Positions 44,632 to 54,710 of a stretch of 64,000 nt of DNA are shown piece by piece. The first letter of the stretch is position 1. Each line of letters begins with the position of its first letter. The stretch covers positions 496,001 to 560,000 of the forward strand of contig WACJ01000132.1 of assembly GCA_008973525.1 (NCBI GenBank), given 5' to 3'. This DNA comes from Stenopsyche tienmushanensis (taxonomy: Eukaryota > Arthropoda > Insecta > Trichoptera > Stenopsychidae). The notes below the pieces were generated by a model that saw only the letters and a program-made list of their open reading frames with translations, searched no databases and had not been told where the DNA came from. Made by a program: the position numbers and the translations under genes.

Positions 44632-46644
44632 TGGCGATATTAAATCGAATACGCGAGAAGGTAAATGTGATTGTGGATATTGACAAGGCCCTAGTTTTGC
44701 AGAGGACTGTTTATGGCTGTAATATGATAATGATGATACAATATAACGTTTTACTTAATATTGGATGTATTAAAATATAAGATCTTTTAGATTTTGAAAC
44801 ATTTTAGCATGAAAGTTTCGTACAGAGTACTGTAAAGTCCATATTCGCAAATGTATGTTCACGCATGTAAATTAATATTTCAATGTTTAGAATGCAAATA
44901 CAATCTACAGACTCTGCTGTTTTTTTTTATTTTCTTCGAGATTTTTATTTGATATTTTATTAAACTTGAAGATGATCTTGAAGATTAATTTAACCAGTTT
45001 TTGCTAGAATTCACTATCATTGAAAAAATCCCATAGATCAACATTCAGTTAGTTTATTGTTATATATATTAAAAAATATATATTTGAATTATGTATTGAA
45101 TGTATTCTACAAGGTTTTTGATTTTTTTAAAATATATAATTTGCTAAATTTTACCGACGAGTGAAATTTACATATATTTTATGTGACTAAAATATGTATA
45201 GATGTATGTACTGTCGTTTATAGAAAAAAAATTAAATCTATATCTGGCTTAAACGACATTTTTTCAATCTAAAGTTACGTTTATTCTTTATGGCACGCAC
45301 TATAAGCGTTAGTTTTTCCATCACGCGTAAACAAGGGCACGGACTGAAATGTGTTAAGACAGACAAGAACTTTTAAAATCTTTCTGGTATTCCATTATTT
45401 ATTTTGAGAATACACCACAAATACTTCCTTTCAAAATAAATATTAAATAATATATTTAGATAAATTTGTGACTGTAAAATTATCCGTTTTGGGAATAGTT
45501 TTCGACCTATCCAAAATAGTTGAAAATAGCCTAAGGCCGGGATAATCTTAAAGTGAAGATTTATTTTGACAAACGGCAATAGTTAACAGCATCTTTAATG
45601 ACCAAGTTGAACTTGATTTCCTTCAAAACTTAAAGCCATCTATTTTAGTAAATACAACCTCGTCAATATATATTATTACTTTTGCAATATAAATATAGAC
45701 CGACGTGAATTGTTTCCATGTAAATATTATACAAAATATTCAAAGCCATCGACGATGTCTTCTGAATCTCTTGAATATTTATGAGCTTGTATATTTATTC
45801 GTCATATTGTTTACTTTAATGTAAATTTTCTTTGAAAACTTATGGAGATCGAACGACAGTAAAAAGGTTTAGGTCCTTTAATACTCTATTGGAAGTATTA
45901 AATGCTCAATGAAAACGTGCTTTGAATTGATTCGAAACAATTAAGGGTTGAAAATATATGAACGACATATTTAAATTTTAAGATATACGATATTTTAAAA
46001 TAGTATATATACGATATTTTAAAAGGTTTAAATAGAAAATACATATGTTTGGATGCATGTCGGAGTCAATGGGTATGAAATCTCTACACAGACAACCTTG
46101 CTGGTTCAGTAGAGCAAAGTTAACAACCCCGAAAGGAAAGTTTTCCGCTTGTTAAACTTTTTCGATCCAAGTTCATTGTCTGAACTTATGCAATAAATTG
46201 TATTTTGGAATATTACACCAACATGACTTGATATTTTGGCACACGGGCAAATACTTCAGCTCTGATTTCAGATTTAATTGAATGTATTAATCGCCATAAA
46301 GCGGATTAGCTTATTAAAATGAAGCTATTAGTGGGTGATCTTAATGTATTTAGCATGATGCCATAAATCCAACCATGTTTTCAACGGGAAACGAAATGCT
46401 GACGTAAATTTAAGCGATTAATTAATTCCGTCATATTGATTAATTGTCGATGTGCAGAGTTACATTAACTGATTGCGGACTAATTTGTTTAGATTTAATT
46501 AATTTATATGATGCTTATTTTAAGGAAACGTATACAATTTATTTTCGTACTTTTGAATATTCTTATTTCTCACATTAAGTATTATTGTTGGTTGAATACT
46601 CATATGAAATGCATTTGGTGCTGATGATGCTTGTATTTTATCTA
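44632..46644. other. AT-rich DNA, no gene recognised
   Basis: At 45977-46025 the words TATACGATATTTTAAAA occur twice. 46050-46560 is repeat-free. The 68-codon minus frame at 45373-45579 is unconvincing. Confidence 0.35.
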
Positions 46645-47735
46645 CCAAAACAAACGCCTGTTCTCATGTTTTAATCACCTTGGTTTTAAAAACAGCTGAG
46701 CAAGAGCTTAATAAATCTTGTAAAACGAGACAAAAATCACAACGAGAGTAAGATTGTAAAAATGGATTCGAGATGATAAGAGCTTGATTACTAAAACTAA
46801 CCTGTATGGTAGATTAATCGCGTATTTGCGACTGAATTCCAGTGATTCAGAAAGAGCACTCTTGTACGTTGAGCTCGGAGAGAAACAGAGACGGAGTTCG
46901 GTATCTATGCATGGAAGACAGAGACGGAGAGCTTCCTACGTACATCGCATGATTTTATAGATCTTTAACTCAAATTCATCGAGTAACAATGATATGTGAA
47001 TGACATGTTTACTTGAAGAAATGACCCAATATTTTGAGCTATTGAAAGTGTTTATTTGTTTAACTCATTCATCGCTGCGTCCACCAGATATGCGTGTCTT
47101 TGAAATCCGAGATTCCGAAAAGCGAATCCAGCGTCTCATTGTTACGTATTTATTTAACGACTTGCAAATGCTAATTTTATGAACGTCTTTCTATAACGTC
47201 TTCCAGATGACAAGTGTCTAAATATCTTTCGATTTTTACCCTTGTCTATTCGCACTTCCTTATTTTTACTTTTTGTTAATTTGACTAATGACAGAGTCAA
47301 GCTTATGGTTCTAATATAAAACAATACATGAGAGAAGATGCGCCTCATGCTATCTGTGTTTATGCGTTATAATATCGCATCGCTATTTCTTTTGTTTACG
47401 CTCCAATTATCGAAATTATGAGAAACAACACCGATTCACGTAGGGTGACGAGAGTGTTAAATATAAGCTTAATACGCGCCGCTGCGGTCCTGACAGATAA
47501 GTGGATTTGTATGGATGATAAGTGGTGGACAAGCAAATATAGCATTTAAGACTATGAAGATTTTAAATTAGCTCACTACTCAAAAAGTTAAGCCGGGTAG
47601 TTAGTTTAACACTCTCGTCGCCCAACATCTCGCCCACAACATTTCTGTCTCTCTCCGAGCTCAACATACAAGAGTGCTCTTTCTGAATCTCTAGAATTCA
47701 CTCGCAAATACGCGATCATCCTACCATACAGATTC
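46645..47735 (+). repeat. Repeat R3, main copy with inverted arms
   Basis: An arm at 46804-46894 (GTATGGTAGATTAATCGCGT ... GAGCTCGGAGAGAAACAG) is mirrored at 47643-47731. Between them, the body matches 32780-33000 and, in reverse, 41106-41425. A TTAA element is nested at 47060-47460. A further TTAA terminus (TTAACACTCTCGTCGCCC) lies at 47606. No coding capacity seen. Confidence 0.65.
47060..47460. mobile_element. TTAA-flanked MITE nested in R3
   Basis: Left end TTAACTCATTCATCGCTGCG; right end complement TTAACACTCTCGTCACCCTA. R3 continues on both sides, and the R3 copy at 41106-41425 shows the unoccupied site. TTAA duplication plus a demonstrable empty site makes this a firm piggyBac-type insertion. 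No transposase in the 401 bp; the minus frame at 47154-47348 is AT-rich and unrecognised. Confidence 0.75.
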
Positions 47736-49896
47736 GCATAAAAAAAATGATTTTTTTCATTGAATCGATTTTTTTTCATACTCAAGTAATGTGGTATTTT
47801 TCGTTATTATTGGCATAGAGCGCTTATGTTATGCCAAAATGCATCAAGTATTTTTTCAGACGCTGTATGAAAACAACTCCAAACATTTTCCACGACAGAA
47901 TAAATTTTCAAGAGTTGTTAACATGCCATGAAAGTGCAATGCAGAGAATGAACTTGGGTGTCGATTCAAATGAGTTGCTATATGCGTGTCGAGTGCAGTG
48001 CTTGAGAGGCGCCAGATGGAGTCGTCGGATGCTGCAAGGCAACAACATCCCTTACAGAGAAATTCGAAACTACCCTCCATAATGCAACGTTGCATTTTCA
48101 ACTGAAAGAGTCTCTAGTTCCATAAATTACAGCGCTATTTTTCAAATGAGCTCCAATTACAACCCTTAATGATGTTTAAAATACGATCCTCTATATTTAT
48201 TGCGGAGAGTTTTCCATTGGGTCCGTTGATATATGTGGCATTGTTTAGTATTATCGAATATACTCCGGCATAATGTATTGTCTGGGAATGAATTAATCGT
48301 TAGTCAGGTCATGCAATATAAGATAGCGTGCAGGATGTTACCTGAACTGAAGATATAAGTAGAGGAAGACCTCCGGAATTGTGCAACTATGTAGCAATGC
48401 CCCATTGTCTGATCAGGCCAATAGCCTACATTGTTATTGGATTTTGTATTACATTGGACCTATAATAACACGATATTAATACTACCTATAATATAACATC
48501 GGGATCATAGACTCTATGTATTGATAATAAAGTATATTTATCAGAAAATCCTTCGGAAGAACATCAAAGGATGAATTATGAGGGGTTGAAAAATATAATT
48601 TAATATTTAAAGTGTGTAATAAATCAACATTTTGTTGAGTGCCATAACATGCTGATCATTAAGCAATATTGTGACATTAACATAGTGGATGTTTTTTTGA
48701 AATCCCACATGGAATAATTCCAAAAGTATGAAAGAAATATTCACTAATATGCAATTATATAATTTTTCAGAAAAATATTTACATACAAACAAATCGATCT
48801 CAATTAATAATTAATTGTCAGCAAATGATTATGATGCTTACTTTATCATTAATTCCCTGCATTAGAGCTTTTATCTTCCACACAATCCATTCTTCATTAC
48901 ATCCATGCAATTAAATACACTTTAGAGGATGATTTTGATCCTAGTCCAAGTTTTAGCAGGGTTTGGAATAGTTTCATCCACTGTAGGTAATATTGCGAAT
49001 TCAGATAGTTGCTGAAGTTCTTGCGTGCTCAGATCTCGAACATGTGATTGAATAAGTTTCGAAATACTCAGTATAATAAAATAATAATAAATAATTTACT
49101 GATATTTTGCGGCTGCCGTTGCACACTTGCGAATTGCTTTCAGATTATTTATCAATCATATTATTTGACTTATTTCTATATTCTATATCTAAATCGTGAA
49201 TTTAGTTATGTCCTACGATGTTCGTATTAGTTGCTTTGTTCTCAAAATTGATAGCCTCGCATCAAACCACTAATCACACGAATAATCAGTGTAATGCAGA
49301 AATAGGGCAACTTAATTATTCATTAACTTGTAAGGATCATTAGATAAATAATTCATTATAGGTCACCAAATGTACTAAATCGAAAAATATTTTTATGATT
49401 TTGGGAATTTGTCATATAAACGGCGATAATTATCCGTATTCCTGTGCGTGCATCATTTCACTATCTTCCTACGTCTCATCAAATGAAGGAGAATTTGGAC
49501 GCGTAATAAATAATAACAGAGAATTAACGGATAACCTTGGCCGTGGGAAGAGGTATTCTTTCCGCAGACCCGTTTGTAATCTCGTGGCTGTAATCACTCT
49601 TCGTTTTAAATAATGATAATATGTTAATTAAGATGATTTTGTTTTCATTTACGCTTGTAGATATATAGGTCATTTACCTTATGAATTTTAATTAAATAAA
49701 AATGTAAGTATTAAAGTAATATTAAATAATATTGTTCAAATAGAATATAGTCTTCATATGGACAGAATCACAAATCTTTTATTGTTGTGCATATTTCAAA
49801 CTTCATCTTTCTCTCCACACGTCCATTTAGATTTAAGTAGGTTAAATGCTTTGTTTGTATTATGGATTAAAATTATTTTATCTTTTTTCTTTACAG
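47736..49896. other. Mostly AT-rich DNA with one G+C-richer frame
   Basis: A plus-strand ATG frame of 83 codons (47831-48082) sits in a less AT-rich island: MPKCIKYFFRRCMKTTPNIF ... LYACRVQCLRGARWSRRM. It has no known domain, no donor or acceptor at its edges and an overlapping 81-codon minus frame. It could be a small ORF or chance. The rest shows nothing. Confidence 0.3.
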
Positions 49897-49954
49897 ATGG
49901 TTAAATACGCTGAAAACGAGCCATGGATTACGGAAACAACGTGAAATAATATAG
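49897..49954 (+). other. Candidate short exon (58 bp)
   Basis: Preceded by a pyrimidine tract and acceptor TTATCTTTTTTCTTTACAG and followed by a donor AG|GTGAGCC, the best paired splice sites I noticed in the window. The segment is G+C-richer than its flanks. All three frames contain a stop (TGA after 15 codons in the frame starting at its ATG, TAA early in another, TAG at the very end of the third). So a 5' untranslated exon or last coding bases are more likely than an internal coding exon. It would imply a plus-strand gene spanning this region. Confidence 0.4.
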
Positions 49955-50430
49955 GTGAGCCCTAATGCGTCGTTTAAGCTGTTTATGCTGAAATCCTAAT
50001 AGTATAATCGCATTTAGCATCCCGCCCCTGTACATAAGGGCAGTGGTTAAGTGTCGCGAAATGAAAATAGGTTACGTGTCATCCGATATAGCAAAATAAA
50101 TATCTGATGCTCCGAACAACTGTACACTGTGTGTATTTTAATTTTTTACTACAATGGGTTTCAAGTCTGCAAAGATAGATCGCTGCGAATATTGTGTCGG
50201 GTTTTTTTTTCGATTTCGTTATGTTTTGCCGAAGTCGGTTTGTATACCAAGGTCGGCCCGATGGTTACTTATTATTTTTCTATTTCTGTTTTATTGCTTT
50301 TTTACGTGCTTTTTGTTTTGGCTTCAATCGTACGCAGTTGGGAAATAGAAATTTCTTAATGCGTTTTTTGGCTGTGAAAATTTTCAGAAGCCTCGATTTT
50401 ATCGGAGTATATATTAATTTAAATTAGAAA
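49955..50430. other. AT-rich DNA after the candidate exon
   Basis: Three overlapping plus-strand hydrophobic frames (50129-50427) are T-rich artefacts; none has a domain. Confidence 0.35.
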
Positions 50431-50630
50431 AAAAGCGTGGAGCGGGGACGCTGTTGAAATAGAGTTCCCGGGTCGCTCCCCACTCTTAATTGTTCTTTTT
50501 CGTTTGCACGTGTTGTTGTTCTTCTATCGGGAGAGAGAAGTCGCAGTTATGAAGCTGCGGGAAGGACATCTTCTCGCAGTCAAGGCTATTCAACAACTTC
50601 CCCTCTTGCGCATCATCTCTTTCATAGCCT
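50431..50630 (+). repeat. LTR-like GC-rich repeat, degraded copy
   Basis: GTGGAGCGGGGACGCTGTTG, AGTTCCCGGGTCGCTCCCCA, AAGCTGCGGGAAGGACATCT and CTCGCAGTCAAGGCT follow the order of the other copies; both ends are lost. Confidence 0.45.
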
Positions 50631-52098
50631 GTTATTTTTTTTATCAGATTCATCATTAGTAATTTATTTTACAGTATTTACCTCTGCTCTGATATCTAGA
50701 AAACGTCAGAGATTTTTGAGAACGTTTCGAAAAATATTCCGTTGTTATACAACATGTTTGTTTTATGTCGAATAAACTTATTGAGTGATTAGTGATTTTA
50801 TTTCTGTTTTAAATCTGAATAATGATATCAGATATTGTTGAATATCTGTAGATAGACTATTGAATATATGAGTGAAGTAAAAAATACATTTCCACTGAGC
50901 ATTCCCACGGAAACACGAATGAAAATACAATCCGAAAATTAAAAGCTTTCATTTATATAGAAAAGCGTTGAATATATTCAAAATTTAGATAACCGGATTT
51001 GAAACATATAATCAGCTCGCTCGTTTGGGAGCGATGTTAGAGCATCTCAATAAGATCCCTTTTTATCTAATCCAATTCTTATTCCAAGGAAGCTTTCTCA
51101 TTGCCATCTTCGATGAAATCAAAAAAGACATGTCGCGGATCAATTCAGCCAAGGGTAGTTTGTGGACATGGAAAAAAAGTATGAATTTATAAGCATTAAT
51201 ACACAGGCCCTGTATATACCATAGCTCGGCGAATGCTCAAGTAGGCCGCTCACGAAGAGAATAGTAAGCTGAGGGCTCTTGAGAATATTGGGTACCGTGT
51301 TTTATAATACGGAGGCCCATGGAAAATTGGAATTCGCCTGCATATACATAAATAAATCGACTGAATAACACCGGGGTGTGCGTAAATCAACCTTTGAAAA
51401 ATTCGCGGGGGTGGAATACATCTCCTAAGCCCGAAATGCGCGCTTTGCTTCCTGAGATAAAAGCGGGTGCAATTAGATTTAAAAATTCAATCGGGAACTC
51501 TCACATGGCGTATCTTTCCGTGTCGGATCTTCAGATGCTGCCAGAAAACCACGTCTGACAGATTAATGAAGCCAGACCCAATGTAAACATCCACACAAAT
51601 ATCTTAAGCAAATTCGCTTATCCCAAAAGTTATCTTCGCCCGTCTGAATATTCATACATTCATTGAATTATCATATTATGTATTCCACGTGCTTTGAAAT
51701 TAATATCGAAGTTGTATTTAACAATCAATTTAAAAGTATTTTCGTGTGAAAAACTCGAGCAGAGATGATTAGTACGACGCTGGAATAATAGAACTGTGTA
51801 GAAAGTGCTTTTAAATATTTATGCATTAAATGTATCCAATCAATTTGATTTGTTATTTCAAACAATCAGCTATTTTGCTCTGTCTAAGATGCCTAAAACA
51901 ATAGTTGTAAGTGAGTAATTTTCAAAGGCAACATCAAAACAAAAAATTCCATCAAAGCAAATTTGCTACTGAATTAAATTAACTTTAAAAAGCATTTAGA
52001 GCATTGAAATTACGTCTATTTTAATTTTATATTTAGTTTCCGGTCTATAAATGTCTCTCTAAGTTTTGATCCCCATTTTACCTGAAATCATTTATTTA
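50631..52098. other. Mostly single-copy DNA, no gene recognised
   Basis: A G+C-richer stretch at about 51180-51560 includes a plus frame (51376-51558) starting MCVNQPLKNSRGWNTSPKPE, unrecognised. A CCCACGGAAAC word at about 50908 resembles one near 18345. Nothing else identified. Confidence 0.35.
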
Positions 52099-52794
52099 TC
52101 CAGAAAGTAAGTGTACTAATTTTTTATATATTTTTTTTAGAAAAAGTGTATTTGAAAAAAAACAGGACATTGTTGATGTCCTTCTTAAATATTTTTCAAC
52201 ATAATCGCCATCCCGTTCAATGCATCTGCTGAGCTGTAGCACTCCTTTATGCTCATCTCGAAGAACTCTCCCGCCAGCTCCTTCCCCTACTTCAGAACCT
52301 CTTTCTGCACCAGCTCGTTGATTGAAAATTAACTTTCACTTATGTGTTCTTTTAGGAAGGGGAATATGGGGGGTGGTTCAAAACATCCCAACCAAATAAG
52401 TCCAAGAGCGCTTTGGTGGCTGTGTGAGGACGGGCATTGTCGTGCAACAAGCACACTCCTCTCATCAACATATCCTTCCATTTGTTTTGAATGCTTTTTT
52501 TGAGTTTTTTTTTAGGGTCTCACAATATCGTTATGCATTGATATTCTCTCCCTGAGGTATTTGACCAAAACCATGTATTTTCGATCCCAAAACACTGAGA
52601 ATATGATTTTTTTACCCGTCCGTCGCGCAAGAAACTCTTTCACACAACTGGACACTATAACGTAAATTTACGTACTATCGTATTCTTGCTATGCTCGATT
52701 TGTTAGGAGATCTTCCTTTAACGCTCATCATGGCCATCCTTTAAAAAACGAAAAATCAGAGCCCGTTATTGTCACAGTACACTTACTTTCAGGA
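52099..52794 (-). mobile_element. Mariner (family E), internally deleted, both ends present
   Basis: Left TCCAGAAAGTAAGTGTACTA; right end complement TCCTGAAAGTAAGTGTACTG; TA at 52097-52098 and at 52795-52796. Inside is a minus-strand transposase relic lacking its N-terminal DNA-binding half. At 696 bp it is about half the length of a normal mariner. Confidence 0.75.
52150..52700 (-). pseudogene. Mariner transposase (family E), C-terminal half
   Basis: Minus strand gives KEFLARRTGKKIIFSVFWDR (block after the first catalytic Asp), LRERISMHNDIV, then CLLHDNARPHTATKALLDLF and HPPYSP followed by a stop where the third Asp motif should be. The last block, LSRCIERDGDYVEK, is the normal mariner C-terminus. 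The second Asp (HDNARPH) is retained, the third is destroyed, and the N-terminal HTH region is deleted. Frameshifts separate the blocks. Confidence 0.7.
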
Positions 52795-54366
52795 TATGAC
52801 TCGTATTTTATAAAAGTGAAATTTTTATATCGCTCAAATACGTGCATAGGCACGATACACAAACACTGATATTTTATCTCTTTTATAATATTAAAAATTT
52901 AAATTATTCGTTTGTAAATAGCTGTAAAAATTAGTTCAACATAAGAACAATAAGTCCATAACTCTCACATTCTTATAGTAATAGAAAATTCATGTTTCTT
53001 GAACCATGTTTTAATATAAACTGGCTGTAAAAAGTCCCATTGATAATTAAAAAATTATTTGTTATTAGATATAGGTTTTTAATGTGATTATAGGAGAAAA
53101 GTATTGTTATGGATCAATTTATAGATATGAAGATAAATGTACTACCACTAATCAGGTTCGGACGCGACAACTGAAGCATATGAACACTGAGCGAGTACTA
53201 AAAACTCGCTCATCTGTACATTCGATCTTGCAAATGCTCGCATTGTATATTTATATCAGTTATAATTCACCTCCATGATTTGAAAATATTTAGACTTTTA
53301 GGCAATGTTTATTATAACTTGTAGCAGAAAAATGATGCATAATTAGATTCCATTTCAATTATATGGAAAGTAAGATGCCTTCAATTTTATTCTCGAATTT
53401 CTATTGAAAAAATAAAGTTGGAATATTAATCAAGCAATCATGCCGGCGGAATATCTCATTCCATGTTCTCCAAACACAAAAGACATAACGAAATATCCAC
53501 TCGAATCTTTCGCTCGGAAGAGAGCGAATGATGATACTTGAAAATTCTCCAAGTCTTGTTGTTGGGAGTCCACGAATCCAGGTAACACAAAACGTCCCAC
53601 CATAGCTAAAATTAGATTTAACGATAACACTTTTGTGGATGTCGGATGTTTTGCGGATGTTAAGGGTGTCGTTAGTGAGAGATTGCGATACATTATGTGG
53701 GACATAATCCCACTGTTAAATCGGTCAATACACCGTTTATGCGATGCAATTATTTTTAACTGTGCTTAGCGGAGGTTATTTAACATTTGATGAAGCTTTT
53801 TGATCCCACCGCGAGATGTAATGAATCGCGCATCTAGATTACGATGGGTACTCTGCATGTTTAATATGTATGGAAGCTTTATGGCCTTTTTATAGGGTAG
53901 ACGGCGTGTGGAAATAATAAATTAGAAGAACTTGCAAAGTTCACAAAATTAATTCGAACGAAATTCGTGTTATGCCGTAATAAACAAACGACGGCCGATA
54001 TGCGACTGAGATTAAAAGTCGTGTTAGATTGTTGGATTTAAGGGACAATCTTGCATTGAAAAAATGTGCTGAAAATACGCTATATAAGAGCTATTCGACT
54101 ATTCTAACTAAGCAAAATTTTATCAATTATCTGAAAGACTTGCACAAAAACTATTGGGTTCTAAAAGTATTTAGATAACATTGATACTGGATATATTTAT
54201 TGAAAATAATGCAATAAAAGATGCTTTGTTTAAATTAGCATGTTACGATCCGGATAATTGCAGATAATCTTTAATTTAAGTAGTAAGCAGGTCTTGTAAT
54301 TTAATGGTTTAAATAATTCTTCATTATTTTGAGCTACAAACAGATAGAAAATTTATTTAATAACAT
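52795..54366. other. AT-rich DNA with one weak frame
   Basis: A minus-strand ATG frame of 91 codons (53430-53705) has ordinary composition and a short hydrophobic stretch (LNLILAMVGRFVLPGF) but no known domain. It also contains a hairpin TCGCTC...GAGCGA at about 53511-53528. 53700-54060 is less AT-rich and repeat-free. Confidence 0.3.
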
Positions 54367-54447
54367 AACATATCACTCAATAAGTTCGTAGGATTTTTTC
54401 CCAGAAATCACGAAAAAATATCCTACGAACTTATTGAGTAATATTTT
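54367..54447. mobile_element. Palindromic MITE of mariner family A (shortest)
   Basis: CATATCACTCAATAAGTTCG then TAGGAT and, 25 bases on, ATCCTACGAACTTATTGAGT then AATA: almost only the two terminal repeats of the mariner at 10813-12242, back to back. Confidence 0.7.
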
Positions 54448-54451
54448 TATA

Positions 54452-54706
54452 CAAGATGCGGCAGGGAAATTACGTTATTTAAAAATAAATAATACAAACA
54501 ATATAGGAGATATTAGCTTAATTATTTTTTCCACGTTAGAGTGAGACATTTAAAGACATTCCGCTATATGATAGTTATTAAATCTACATGACAAAAAAAC
54601 ATTAGGTTCTATTCTTTCAAATAGGTGGCATTTACATTTATTTTAAAAAATAACTGTCACTTCAGGGTGTACGTTTCAAATAAGGAAGTTTCCCTGCCGC
54701 ACTCTG
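54452..54706. mobile_element. MITE with TGCGGCAGGG termini and TATA duplication
   Basis: CAAGATGCGGCAGGGAAATT then ACGTTATTT at the left; the right end complement reads CAGAGTGCGGCAGGGAAACT then TCCTTATTTGAAACG. TATA flanks both ends. The superfamily is uncertain. Single-ended relatives are at 8546 and 33749. Confidence 0.65.
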
Positions 54707-54710
54707 TATA

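Noticed and set aside
50129..50427. Membrane protein encoded by overlapping hydrophobic frames
   Set aside because: Three frames of the same T-rich stretch are all open and hydrophobic; composition explains it.
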